55,121 bases of DNA, from positions 1 through 55,121 of the forward strand of contig JANQNJ010000057.1 of assembly GCA_028279645.1 (NCBI GenBank), written 5' to 3'. A program made the translations under genes and the position numbers. The notes below the pieces were generated by a model. The model did no database searches. It saw only the letters and a program-made list of their open reading frames with translations, and was not told the DNA's origin. This document shows, piece by piece, positions 37,800-48,217 of the stretch (positions are counted from its first letter, which is position 1; every line of letters starts with the position of its first letter). Source of the DNA: Thermoplasmatota archaeon. Its GTDB lineage: Archaea > Thermoplasmatota > JAKEGO01 > JANQNJ01.

Positions 37800-38235
37800 C
37801 CTCTTCCCCCTCGAAATATTGGATGTGTAGCTGAGAGGATTGGTATGATTAATTATTAAGTTATCGGTCAAGAACAGGGAAAATGACGTTTTTTCTCGTG
37901 CTGATCCGTCTTTTTTCCACCGGTCGCTAATCGAGGTATCGTATCTGTAAACCTCGATGCCTGGCTAAGGAAAAGAAACATGGAAATCCAAGGTTTTCTG
38001 TGGTGGCGATCCGTTTTGAAAACGAAATCTCTCTCATGTTGATCGATCCCCTTGTCCTCGCATCGTCCGAGCGACCGGAATGCACCGACGGATACAGGTC
38101 CTGGTCCCCAAGGAACTGATCCTTTCATCAGAATGCCGGAGGCCCTCCATCGTTTTCGCCGATCGCCTTCGCCATCTTGCGATCGAGCCTGCTGGTGGCA
38201 ATCCTTTAATGTATTGTCACCTTTAGGCTTACTGT

Positions 38236-38844
38236 ATGGCAGAGGTTACCTTCAATGAATCACACTTCCGGCGCGCCAATCACACTGTGGGCGCAGCTTC
38301 CATCCTCTACCTGTGGCTTCCCGAGAGCTTTTGGGGGGTTCCCAAGCTCGTCATTCCTGCACTCTCCATCACCATCATGACGCTGGGCGAGATCGTTCGG
38401 TTCAAGTACGGCATCGTGTTCAAGGGCCTGAGATCACATGAGGGTTCGCAGATCTCCTCGTTCTACTGGTACGCTCTGGCTGTAGTCCTCCTGCTCGTTC
38501 TATTTCCCGTCGAGATCGCGGCTCCCTGTATCTTCCTGCTTGCCTTCGTGGACCCGTTGGCCGGAGAGACGCGCAATTCTGGACGACCCTTGCTGGCAGC
38601 CTCATCCCCATTCCTCTGCTTCCTGCTGGGCATCCTCATCTTCGCGATCTTCGGATATAGCGGCAAGCTCCTGGTCATCGCGGCGACAGCGTCGGCCATA
38701 GGTGTTGCCGCGGAGCGGCTCCACATTCCCAAGGTCGACGACGACCTGCTTCTTCCGATCCTGCCGGCCCTCTACCTTGTCATGGCATCCTGGTACGTGT
38801 CGCTTCCGGCCTTCGATCCGATGCTCATTGGAGGGCTGATATGA
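38236..38844 (+). CDS. Polytopic membrane protein, possibly SEC59/DGK1/VTE5-type lipid kinase or CTP-transferase-like
   Basis: ESHFRRANHTVGAASILYLWLPESF start, multiple TM helices, LAFVDPLAGETRNSG segment; family call by resemblance only. Confidence 0.5.
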   Translation: MAEVTFNESHFRRANHTVGAASILYLWLPESFWGVPKLVIPALSITIMTLGEIVRFKYGIVFKGLRSHEGSQISSFYWYALAVVLLLVLFPVEIAAPCIFLLAFVDPLAGETRNSGRPLLAASSPFLCFLLGILIFAIFGYSGKLLVIAATASAIGVAAERLHIPKVDDDLLLPILPALYLVMASWYVSLPAFDPMLIGGLI

Positions 38845-39014
38845 ACGCACGGCTCTTCTCGTTCTGGATGTTCACCCTTCTCGGGTTCGCGCTCATCGGA
38901 GGAGGGATCCTGGTATACAAGGGTGAGCTCATGCTCGGCCTGGTGCTGGCAGCGGGAAATCTGGTCTACGATGTTCCGTTGATCAGATCGGTCCGATACG
39001 TTGAAAAGGATTAG
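38841..39014 (+). CDS. 57-aa two-TM small membrane protein, translationally coupled to the preceding gene
   Basis: ATGA overlap; hand translation MNARLFSFWMFTLLGFALIGGGILVYKGELMLGLVLAAGNLVYDVPLIRSVRYVEKD*. Confidence 0.6.
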   Translation: MNARLFSFWMFTLLGFALIGGGILVYKGELMLGLVLAAGNLVYDVPLIRSVRYVEKD

Positions 39015-39029
39015 GCCCGGTGTACCGCT

Positions 39030-41318
39030 TTATTTCATGAACGGATCGTCCTCGAGGACCGTCTGGCATGCTGTGAGCCCGTCCCCGGCTCCCCTGTGGT
39101 CCGGATCGAGTTCCAAAGTCCTTTTGAATGCGCCAGCGGCCTCGTCGTAACGTTCCAGGACGCATAGGACGACGCCGAGATTGTAGTATGCCTTAGAATA
39201 TTCCGGATCCAGCTCCAGGGACTTCATGAAAAGTCCGACCGCGCGTTCTGGCTCGCTGTTGGCGATCTTCGTCCCCTTGTTGAAGAACCTCACTGCCAGT
39301 TCATCCGAGTCCGGCGAGGGTGGTTTCCATTTATCCTTCTTCACACCCTTGGGAGGAGCGTTGGTCCTCGGCCTGGCCACAGTTCTCTTGGCCGGCTGCT
39401 TTCCGGTCCGTCGCTTTTTCACCTGGGCCCCGCCTGCCGGAGGCCGCTTTTTTGCAAGATGCGCGTGGTTCTTCCGGAGACCATGGCCGATCTGGTCCAC
39501 CTTCTTTCGGCACATCCTGACGTAGACAGTATTGATTACCACCAGAAGGACGACCACCAGAACGCCGGTGAGGATTATAAGGTTCATAACCGGAAGCCCT
39601 TCGTCCTTCTCGGCGCTCTCGGTCACCGTCAGAGTGAAGTTGCCCTGGACCGACAGATCGTTCTCCATCGTCAGGGTCAGACGTACCTGGTACTCACCGG
39701 GATCCATGTACGTGTGGTTCGAGACCGGGACGGTGAGCTTTCCACTGTACTGCCCGTCCCCGAAGTTGAACGAGTAAAATGCGATATCCCCCCTCGATGA
39801 GCCAGCATTGAACTTGATGGTCTCACCGGTCCTGGCCTTTTGATCGAAGGTCAGGCCAGGTTCGAGCTCGCGGCCGGAGATGTTGAAACCGACATAGTTG
39901 TTGTTCTCCAGCCTGCATTCCACCTTGTTGTTCCCCGCCGCGCTGTCTAGAACGAACCTCACGCTGGCCACACCGTTCACCACCTCCACCGCCCACTCCT
40001 TGCTCACCACCTCGCTGGAGAAGGAGGAATCTCCCAGTAGGCCCGATGGCCGTATGAAGAAGGTGACCGTACCTGTCTCCACCTCTTCCCCTATCGGGTC
40101 AAGGACCTTGACCTTGATCGGACCCGACCATTTACCAGCAACCGCCAGGCTTCCATCCCCCTCCAGGACCTCTACCGTGTGAGGACTGCCCTGTTTTACG
40201 AAGAGCTCGTTGAGGGCGTTAACACCAAGGTCAAGGTCACCCTCGCTGTAGGTCCACCCCTCGACGTCGAAGGTGGCGATGATCTCGTGGCCTGTCTCAA
40301 GGTTCCCCTCGTGTATCACGAGCGGCACCAGAACTGGACCGAAACCTCCACCGCTCTTGGTCTTTCCCGATATGATCTCCTCTCCGTTGCTGGAAATCAC
40401 CACATCGACGTCCTTTCTTCCCACGGTCTTGAGCACTGAGGTGTAGACCTTGAACCTGACATAGTTCTGGACCTCCAGAACCGAATGTGCGAAGACCAGG
40501 ATGCGGTCCTCCTCGTATACTACATTGTTGAATACTGCGTCAGAGTGGGTCAGTTCTGCGTCCGAATCTCCATCTATGAAGGTGATGTTCTCCAGCAGAA
40601 TGTCGTTGGAATACCTGAAGATGCAGTTCTTCTGTGTGGAGTTGAAGGTCCCTCCGAGGATCGAGACATCCCCTCCGTAAGAGATCGTTATCCCGGCGTA
40701 GTTCCCCTCCAGCACCAGGTCCGTCATGGTGATGTTGCTGGCGCCGTCCATGAATATGCCGCTCCGATAGCTGTTCGACACCGATACGTCGTCCAGGGTT
40801 CCGAGGCTGCTGTCCTCGATGAGAAGGCCGTAATAGTTGTCGCGGATCTCGCACCCCTCTAGGATGAAACCCGAGGTCCGTACCATCGGTCCGTTGTTCT
40901 CGAGGACCGGGTCGTCGAAGCCGCAGTTCTGAACCCTCGTATCCGAGAAATGGATGTCCGAGCCGTTCTCAAAGACCATCGTGTACGGATGGGTCTTGGT
41001 ATAGGACTTTATGATCGATCCTTCCCCCGATCCGGCATTGATGGTCAGGCTGCCGCCCGGTTCGATCCAGACGCCGAACTCGCCGCTCCTTGTGCATTTC
41101 AGCGTGAGGGTCACGTTCCTCAGTTCGAGGTTCCCGCCGTTCTTGACGATCAGGTCCCCCCTGAGGTCGATAGCCTCGTTCTCGATCACTGTGGTGTCCG
41201 ATATCTCCCAGTCTCCCGATGAAGGCGGCTCGGTCTGGCCGGTCGCCGCCCCGATCGTAAAGATCGCGATCATGATGAGAACGATCGCGAACGATATGGT
41301 GTGATTGTTCGAGGTCAT
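39030..41318 (-). CDS. Beta-helix + PKD ectodomain, TM, cytoplasmic TPR protein
   Basis: Signal peptide; beta-helix coils; PKD-like GDIAFYSFNFGDGQYSGKLTVPVSNHTYMDPGEYQVRLTLT; TM NLIILTGVLVVVLLVVINTVYV; basic linker; TPR PEYSKAYYNLGVVLCVLERYDEAAGAFKRTLELDPDHRGA. Confidence 0.85.
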   Translation of the reverse strand: MTSNNHTISFAIVLIMIAIFTIGAATGQTEPPSSGDWEISDTTVIENEAIDLRGDLIVKNGGNLELRNVTLTLKCTRSGEFGVWIEPGGSLTINAGSGEGSIIKSYTKTHPYTMVFENGSDIHFSDTRVQNCGFDDPVLENNGPMVRTSGFILEGCEIRDNYYGLLIEDSSLGTLDDVSVSNSYRSGIFMDGASNITMTDLVLEGNYAGITISYGGDVSILGGTFNSTQKNCIFRYSNDILLENITFIDGDSDAELTHSDAVFNNVVYEEDRILVFAHSVLEVQNYVRFKVYTSVLKTVGRKDVDVVISSNGEEIISGKTKSGGGFGPVLVPLVIHEGNLETGHEIIATFDVEGWTYSEGDLDLGVNALNELFVKQGSPHTVEVLEGDGSLAVAGKWSGPIKVKVLDPIGEEVETGTVTFFIRPSGLLGDSSFSSEVVSKEWAVEVVNGVASVRFVLDSAAGNNKVECRLENNNYVGFNISGRELEPGLTFDQKARTGETIKFNAGSSRGDIAFYSFNFGDGQYSGKLTVPVSNHTYMDPGEYQVRLTLTMENDLSVQGNFTLTVTESAEKDEGLPVMNLIILTGVLVVVLLVVINTVYVRMCRKKVDQIGHGLRKNHAHLAKKRPPAGGAQVKKRRTGKQPAKRTVARPRTNAPPKGVKKDKWKPPSPDSDELAVRFFNKGTKIANSEPERAVGLFMKSLELDPEYSKAYYNLGVVLCVLERYDEAAGAFKRTLELDPDHRGAGDGLTACQTVLEDDPFMK

Positions 41319-41341
41319 GTTGATCTGGTCCTGAGTTGGTC

Positions 41342-44300
41342 CTACTCGTCCTCCTTCTCGAAGAAGAACTTCCTCTTCTTGGTGGATATCGGCTGTCCCT
41401 TCTTCTTCTCCTCTAGCTCCAGTACGAGGTCCTCAAGGGTCTTCTCCTTCCCACCCTTCTTCGAGACCGGCTTTCCCTTCTCGATGGTCTTCCCAGGTTT
41501 TCTGGGCTTCTTCGCCGGCTTCTTCTTCTCCTCCATGTCGAAGAACAGCTCCTCCTCCAGTGAGTCGTCGAACTCCTCGAACTCAAGCTCCTTCTTCTTC
41601 GGCCGCCTCTCCTTCTCGGCAGGTTCGTCCTTGCCTTTCCGGATCAGGTCGGGCTTGATGATCAGAACGATGAGGATCACTATCACTATCAGAAGGATGA
41701 GGATCCAGATGAAATTGGAGGAGACCTGTTCACTTACCGACCTGGGCTTGTCGTCCACCGGTCTCCTGCTGACGTCGATGGTCTCGTTGAAGGTAGCGCT
41801 CGTGGCCCCTTTCTCATCCATGGATACAACTGTGATCTTGTACGTGCCTGTAGAATAGGTGTGTCTCACAGTGGTCATGTTGATCCAGCCGGTCGATGAA
41901 CCGTCGCCGAAATCGATGTTGTGCATGATGCCCTCGCCGTTCGTCTTCACGGTGATCGTGACGACCTCTCCAGCATAGATGTTCCCGGAGGGAACCACAA
42001 GATCGACCTCGAGCCGCTTCACAGAGATGTTGAACGTGACGTTCTTGGCCGGTTCGGTCAGAATGCCTGCGGTCACGTACACGTAAGGCAGATCATCGAC
42101 CTCGGGCTGGTCTGGTGTGAACCTGACCGATGCAACTCCGGAAGCATTGGTCCTGACTGATGTTGAATTGAACCTTCCTCCTTCCGAGGTGAAGTTCACC
42201 ATGTATCCATCCTGGGGGTCGCCGTTGTGATCGGTCACCCTGACCACCAGGGGTTTCTTGAGCTGCAGTTCTCCCATTCCCTTCTGCCCGTCCCCGCTGA
42301 CTATCTCGATATATGCCGAGATGTCCACCTCGTAATAGTAGATCTCCTTGTGTGAATTCGACATGTCCACGTTCAGGTCCTCGATCTCCCAAAGGTTGAA
42401 GTAGACCTTGATCGCGGTCATTGGATCGGTGACCTCGTCGTCCCTGTAGATCTTGTCAGTTATTAGGAGAGGTCCGATCATACCCTGGTGGTCTGTCCTG
42501 TTATCGCTTCCACCGTATTCCTCGGTAGCATAGTATACAGGATTGTCATCATCGTTCCAGACCCTGACGTCGGCATCCCTTATCGGGTTGAAGGTCGCTG
42601 GCGATATCACCTTGATCGTGAGGTAGTTCATCACCTCTACCTCGGTCCCGTTGAGGAGGTCCAGGTCGGAGAAGGAGACGTTGATCGCGGTCACCTTCCC
42701 GCATTCGTTCATGACGACGACCTCGTCGTAGGTCGTGTTCTCCATCGAATCGATGTCGGACCCGGATATCCTGGCCGCTTCTCCCGGGCCGAGGAACCTG
42801 CAGAGGTTCATAATGATATTATCGCCCTTGGAGGTCCACCCTGTCCCGTCGCTTGAAATATCCGATGTGACCAGTTCCACGGACGAACCGGTGGTCGTGA
42901 TCCCCGCCTCAGGGACCTCTATGATAGTTCCCTCGATGAAAAGGTCCGATGTCATTGCGTCGATACCGATGCTCACATTTCGGAAGGTCATTGAACGGCC
43001 TGCGATGCCCGAGTCGATGACCTCCAGACCGACCTCCATCTCTCCATCTATGACGACGTTCGTGAGGATGATCCTCTTGGAATCGGTAATCCTCATCCCC
43101 TCCAGGCCGCAGTCCCTGATCGTCATGTCGCTGAGATGGGCGTCCTTGGCGTCGATTATCGAGACGCCCAGCATGGCGTTGTCCTTGACCATCGAGTCGT
43201 TCATCTGTGCCGAGCTGTTGTCGATGACGACGCCGGTATCGCTCTCATGGTAGAGGCCGTCGCGGTCGGTGACATCGGTGGAGTCCTCGATACGGATCCC
43301 GATATCCGTGAGGTTCACGACATTGTCCGTGGACCCGATCCTGTTCGAATCCAGTATGTGGATCCCGATATCGGCCCCGATGATCGTGTTCGACTCGAGG
43401 TCTGTCACGAACGAATCGACGAGGATCCCTGTCTCGGAGGAACTGATTATCAGTGAATCGGACACGAGCATCCATTTCGAATCCTCTATCCTGATGCCGA
43501 CCATCGACCCGTTGACCACGTTGGAGGTGAACGTTGCGTTCTTGGCCGACCTTGAATAAAGCCCGGTGGTTCCCCTATGAACGGTGTTCGATACGACCTG
43601 GGTCCTCTCGGAATCGCCTGTAAAGATCCCGTAGAATATACAGTCCGATACCGTGTTCTCCTCCACCTCGGTGTCGATGCTGTCATCGACGACCTGGATC
43701 CCGTACTTGACCGCCGAGATCTCGTTAGAGCTTGCAGTTATATTGATGCTATCGGAGATCTTGATGCCCGACATCTGGAAGTCCGGGTTTCCGAGCTCAT
43801 CGAGCTTCTCCACAAGGATGTCGTTAAGGACGACGTCTATCTTCTCGGAAGCGATCACCTCGATGGCCGAGCGATCGTCCACCATCTCGTTGGCCTCAAT
43901 GTTCCCGCGATAGCAACCGTCGACCACGACCGATCTCTCACCGTTGCTGAACGTGTTCTGCACAACGTCTATATCGGAGCAGTCGGCCATGACGATATGG
44001 TCGGCCCGAGAGACCATATCGTTCCCCTCGAACATGATATCCGTGACCCTCAGCAGATAGGCTCCCTCGTCGAATCCCGAGAACTCGTTGAGGGTCACAA
44101 GGATGTCGTCGCAGTCTGTGGCGTTGATCGGCCATGTCCCGTCCTGGAACTCGTTCTCCTCGATCACTGTTCCGGAACACCCTTCCAGGTCGATCGCCAC
44201 GCCTGAATCCGAGAACATCGGCTGGATCGTGTGCTGGATCCTCTGGTTCTGGATGATGGATATGTCGGTACAGTCGATCCCGACCACGGTCCGGTCGTTG

Positions 44301-47300
44301 CCCTTTAGAAGGCTCATGGTGATCCTGGGTCCGGTCGATCCGTCAAAGAGGACCCCGTCAACATTGTGATGGATGTACGACTGGGTCACCTCGGTCGACT
44401 CGTCCCCTATGCACCAGAGACCGATCGTCGAGTTGTATATCTCCGTCTGGCTGTCGAGGACGTTTCCCTCTCCTCCATCTATGATCAGTCCGATAACGTT
44501 GTCACCTAACTCGGTGTTCGATATCTCTGCCTCCTTGCAGTTGACCATCATGCCTCCGATCTGGTTGTCGATTATCGTGTTCTGATCGAAGAAGCTCTCC
44601 GCCTCATCCTGGCCGGTGAATGTAATGTTATCCATGAGGAAGCCGGTCATGGAGCTCTCGAACCGTGTGTTGGAGACCAGGACGTCGGTCGTATTCCTGG
44701 CGACGATCCCGTGGACGTTGTCCTCGAGGACACACCTCGTGATCTCCAGGATGTCTGTATTGACCGCGTTTATCCCGATCCTTCCGTTCGATGATGTGAC
44801 GTAGTTTGCCCGCATATTGCTGCAGTTGACGAAGTTGATCTGACCGAGGTTCGTGATGTTCTCTACCTGTACAGCTATCCATCCGAGGACGATGTCGCTC
44901 TTTTCGAAGTAGTAATAGATCGTCTCGTTGTTCACCGTGTTATCGTCCCTTATCCGGTTGTACTGGCCACCGCCGGTCAGGTGGAACGCTAGGTCCGAGG
45001 ATGCCTTCGTTATCTGGTTCGAACCGACGATGTTCTCGGAGGCCTTGTGTCTCAGCTCGATAGCCGTATCAAGGCCTGAGAAGGTGTTTGATTCTATCGA
45101 GTTAGAGAATCCTTTGTCGATCACGAAGCCAAGGGTATCCCCCTGTACCTCGTTGTCCTCGATAAGGTTGTTCATGCCGCCCTCCATGAAAAGAGCAGCA
45201 ATGGAACATGATGCGAACTCGTTGCCCGTGATGTTGTTACCGTCTCCCTTGAGGCTGATCCCGGTGTCGGTCCCGTCGAACCGGCTCTCTGTGACGGTCA
45301 CACCGTCGGAGCCGATATCGATCCCCGTGGCCGAGCTGCCGAACCACGAGTCGTTCTCCACAGTTACGATGGATGAATCGATGTCGATGCCTATCTCGCA
45401 GTCCCATATCGAGGTCTCGGACACAACAAGGTCTGATGAATCGGTGACCCTGATCCCGTACAGGTTCCAGTCTATATCCGAAACGTTGATGTACATGCCC
45501 GTGACGTTCGACAGCTCGATGCCGACCGAGTCAGTTGTACCGAGCCCGGTGAGATCGATCGAGGTGAGCGTGATATTGAATGTGTTCTTCACGGCGATGC
45601 CGGCGACATTGGTATTTAGAAGGGTACCGACGACATCGATCTCGGAGCTGTTATCTAATATCATACCTCCGTCGTCGAACCTCCCGTTCCCACCGATGGG
45701 CGCATAGTTCAGATCGAAGTCGTCGTTGACGAACCGGGCATCTGAGGTGTTCTCCGCGAGGAGCCCGATATCGTTATCCTCGAACGAATTGTCGTCGGTG
45801 AATATCTCAAATCCAGGTGCGTCACATCGGAACCTGGCTCCGATCCCGTTATCGTAGAAGGTACCAGAGGAGAGCGTGAGAGAGCCGTTGATCGTCCCAT
45901 AGCCGTGTCCAGGCGAATCCTTGAAGATGAATCCAGTCCCGGTGGTATTGATGATGATCGAATCGATGGAGGAGTTGCCGTTCGTGCCACCGATGGAGAT
46001 ACCTCTATCCATTCCGCTCATGACGGTTCCGGATATCGTGATGTTGCCTGTTCCCTTGGTGAGAACACCGTCGGGTGAATCCGAATGGACCGAGTCGAAG
46101 ATGCCGAGCGTCGATCCGTTGATCGAACGGATGTCCATAGTATTGTTCGTGAACGATGGTCTTAACAACGACACGTCGGTGGAATTGATGATGGATATCC
46201 CGTAGCCCGAATCTGCAACATATATCCCGGTGAGATTTCCTGCAAAGGCCACCTCGGAGATCACAACGGCCCAGGTACACCTCTCGAAGATGACCGAGCC
46301 CATCACCAGGTCCTCGGTCTTGACCAGCAATGCCGCGTTCTCTGTAGCGTTCGCCCCAGATGTTCCGCCCCTTCTCAGCTCTGAGTTCCTGATCTCAGCG
46401 GATGAGCCCGGTTCAAGGATGATCCTGTACGGCCTGCCGCTGCTGAGGTTGAGAAGTGTTAGTACCGTCCTGTCGTTGGTGGTGCTATCGTTCATGTCGG
46501 CGTCGAAGATACGCAACCAACCGTCGTTCAGCACGCGTATCAGGTTGGAGGTATTGATGAAGTGACTGTCTATGTAGAGCTTCACGTTGTACATGGTCAG
46601 GGATGCATTCGGCATCACCGTCATGTTGTTCCTCAGGATGACCGTCATGTTCGTCCAGACCACGTCCGAAGTGATGTTCAGTTCCGAATCGTAGACTACC
46701 ACATCGTATTCGAAGTATTCCGGATGGGTGGTGTTCATGTCAACATACCTGTCCTCGGACCACCCACCGAACTCGACCGCCGTGTAAACCGTATGATAGT
46801 CAGGCGTTCCGCCATCCTTTGTCCAGCTCGTGATGAGGACCCATTTCACCCAACCACCCGAACCGGTCTTCGGATCGGTCCCGCCGTAAAAGGCCGTAGA
46901 GTAGACCGTCTTGGAGGAGGTATCGTCCCTTACGAAGACATTGGCGTTGGATATCCCCTTCTTGGAGATCGTCTCGTTGACCCTGATATGCAGCCAGTTC
47001 TTCACAGTGAGTGTACCGCCATCGGACTCGTCGGAGTCGTTGAAGGTGCAGTTAAAGGTCGTGAGGTCGGAGCTGTCCACATTGAATGACTTCGTACCAA
47101 GGACCGTCGAGTTGAAGATCTCGATATCCGTGGTATCCTCGAGGGTCACACCCACCGACGCATCTGTGACGGAGCAGTTCCACAGAGTGTTGTCGTCGCT
47201 GTTCTGGACCAGGTTGATCCCTATGGGAGCCCCATCGATGTCCGCGTGTGATATCTCATTATCGGTGCTACCCTCCAGACCGATACCGCTCGAGGCCGAT

Positions 47301-48217
47301 CCGTTCATCGATATGGCCAGGTCGCTGAGCGAGTTCAGGTCGGAATCCTCCACCATGATGCCTATGCTGTTGTTGATGACCACGAGCCCTTCTATCTCGT
47401 TGTTATAGCACTCGTACTCGAGGAACAATCCGTTCTTGTTCGGATGATAGGCGGTCTCGGAGCCGGTGATCGTGTTCCAGTCCGATTTCTCCAGATGGAA
47501 CCCGTTCTTCTCGTCGGTCGGCAGGGTGGAGTGTCCGTTCCAGTGGGCCGTGACATTGGTGAACGTGTTGTTGTCAGAATCCTTGATGAAGAGCCCATCC
47601 ATCTTGTTCCTCCGGACGAAAACATCGGCAAGGTCGTTCAGCTCGCACAGCTCCAGGAATATCCCGTTCTTCTCGCTTCCCCTGACCGTAATATTGCTCA
47701 GGACGGCGTTCACGACATCGTACAGATATATCCCATCGTCTCCGCTGTTCGTGATGGACGTGTTTATGACCGTAAGGTCATCGATCGACGCCGCATCGAT
47801 GCCGATGTTGCTGTCGGTGATGGCCACCCCTTCTATCATGCAGTCGTCGGAGTCGACCTCAATGCCGGTATCAGAACCGTCCACCGTGATGAACTTGACC
47901 GTGACATCCGGTTCCTCAACCACGATGCCGTTCGATGAACCCGCGTCGATAATGACCGTCGAAGCCGAAGCGCCGATGATGGAAACCGTCTGGTTGACGA
48001 CGACCGATTCCGCATATGTGCCCGCTGCGATCATGATGGTGTCGTTGTATGCCGCATTATCGATCCCGTCCTGGATCGTCGTATAGTTTCCTCCGCCACC
48101 CTGGTCCACATAGATCGTCTCAGCCGATGAGCTGGAGAGGAAAAAGGATGTGCAAAGCACTACCGTCAAGCAGACAAGAGCGGTCCTCACGCTTCTGGGG
48201 GGCAAATGAGCGGCCAT
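41342..48217 (-). CDS. Giant (2,291 aa) beta-helix surface protein with PKD domain, TM and ~95-aa charged cytoplasmic tail
   Basis: Signal peptide; YVDQGGGGNYTTIQDGIDNAAYNDTIMIAAGTYAESVVV N-cap; dozens of beta-helix coils; NIDFGDGSSTGWINMTTVRHTYSTGTYKITVVS; TM FIWILILLIVIVILIVLII; KKKELEFEEFDDSLEEELFFDMEEKKKPAKKPRK tail. Confidence 0.88.
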   Translation of the reverse strand: MAAHLPPRSVRTALVCLTVVLCTSFFLSSSSAETIYVDQGGGGNYTTIQDGIDNAAYNDTIMIAAGTYAESVVVNQTVSIIGASASTVIIDAGSSNGIVVEEPDVTVKFITVDGSDTGIEVDSDDCMIEGVAITDSNIGIDAASIDDLTVINTSITNSGDDGIYLYDVVNAVLSNITVRGSEKNGIFLELCELNDLADVFVRRNKMDGLFIKDSDNNTFTNVTAHWNGHSTLPTDEKNGFHLEKSDWNTITGSETAYHPNKNGLFLEYECYNNEIEGLVVINNSIGIMVEDSDLNSLSDLAISMNGSASSGIGLEGSTDNEISHADIDGAPIGINLVQNSDDNTLWNCSVTDASVGVTLEDTTDIEIFNSTVLGTKSFNVDSSDLTTFNCTFNDSDESDGGTLTVKNWLHIRVNETISKKGISNANVFVRDDTSSKTVYSTAFYGGTDPKTGSGGWVKWVLITSWTKDGGTPDYHTVYTAVEFGGWSEDRYVDMNTTHPEYFEYDVVVYDSELNITSDVVWTNMTVILRNNMTVMPNASLTMYNVKLYIDSHFINTSNLIRVLNDGWLRIFDADMNDSTTNDRTVLTLLNLSSGRPYRIILEPGSSAEIRNSELRRGGTSGANATENAALLVKTEDLVMGSVIFERCTWAVVISEVAFAGNLTGIYVADSGYGISIINSTDVSLLRPSFTNNTMDIRSINGSTLGIFDSVHSDSPDGVLTKGTGNITISGTVMSGMDRGISIGGTNGNSSIDSIIINTTGTGFIFKDSPGHGYGTINGSLTLSSGTFYDNGIGARFRCDAPGFEIFTDDNSFEDNDIGLLAENTSDARFVNDDFDLNYAPIGGNGRFDDGGMILDNSSEIDVVGTLLNTNVAGIAVKNTFNITLTSIDLTGLGTTDSVGIELSNVTGMYINVSDIDWNLYGIRVTDSSDLVVSETSIWDCEIGIDIDSSIVTVENDSWFGSSATGIDIGSDGVTVTESRFDGTDTGISLKGDGNNITGNEFASCSIAALFMEGGMNNLIEDNEVQGDTLGFVIDKGFSNSIESNTFSGLDTAIELRHKASENIVGSNQITKASSDLAFHLTGGGQYNRIRDDNTVNNETIYYYFEKSDIVLGWIAVQVENITNLGQINFVNCSNMRANYVTSSNGRIGINAVNTDILEITRCVLEDNVHGIVARNTTDVLVSNTRFESSMTGFLMDNITFTGQDEAESFFDQNTIIDNQIGGMMVNCKEAEISNTELGDNVIGLIIDGGEGNVLDSQTEIYNSTIGLWCIGDESTEVTQSYIHHNVDGVLFDGSTGPRITMSLLKGNDRTVVGIDCTDISIIQNQRIQHTIQPMFSDSGVAIDLEGCSGTVIEENEFQDGTWPINATDCDDILVTLNEFSGFDEGAYLLRVTDIMFEGNDMVSRADHIVMADCSDIDVVQNTFSNGERSVVVDGCYRGNIEANEMVDDRSAIEVIASEKIDVVLNDILVEKLDELGNPDFQMSGIKISDSINITASSNEISAVKYGIQVVDDSIDTEVEENTVSDCIFYGIFTGDSERTQVVSNTVHRGTTGLYSRSAKNATFTSNVVNGSMVGIRIEDSKWMLVSDSLIISSSETGILVDSFVTDLESNTIIGADIGIHILDSNRIGSTDNVVNLTDIGIRIEDSTDVTDRDGLYHESDTGVVIDNSSAQMNDSMVKDNAMLGVSIIDAKDAHLSDMTIRDCGLEGMRITDSKRIILTNVVIDGEMEVGLEVIDSGIAGRSMTFRNVSIGIDAMTSDLFIEGTIIEVPEAGITTTGSSVELVTSDISSDGTGWTSKGDNIIMNLCRFLGPGEAARISGSDIDSMENTTYDEVVVMNECGKVTAINVSFSDLDLLNGTEVEVMNYLTIKVISPATFNPIRDADVRVWNDDDNPVYYATEEYGGSDNRTDHQGMIGPLLITDKIYRDDEVTDPMTAIKVYFNLWEIEDLNVDMSNSHKEIYYYEVDISAYIEIVSGDGQKGMGELQLKKPLVVRVTDHNGDPQDGYMVNFTSEGGRFNSTSVRTNASGVASVRFTPDQPEVDDLPYVYVTAGILTEPAKNVTFNISVKRLEVDLVVPSGNIYAGEVVTITVKTNGEGIMHNIDFGDGSSTGWINMTTVRHTYSTGTYKITVVSMDEKGATSATFNETIDVSRRPVDDKPRSVSEQVSSNFIWILILLIVIVILIVLIIKPDLIRKGKDEPAEKERRPKKKELEFEEFDDSLEEELFFDMEEKKKPAKKPRKPGKTIEKGKPVSKKGGKEKTLEDLVLELEEKKKGQPISTKKRKFFFEKEDE

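Noticed and set aside
43577-44206. 209-aa plus-strand ORF, also 44928-45707
   Set aside because: Antisense to the giant beta-helix gene, no signal peptide or domain, shadow of repetitive coding sequence.
41342-48217. Possible CRISPR or tandem-repeat array in the repetitive giant gene
   Set aside because: Repeats are degenerate protein-level beta-helix coils within one continuous ORF; no identical direct repeats with unique spacers.
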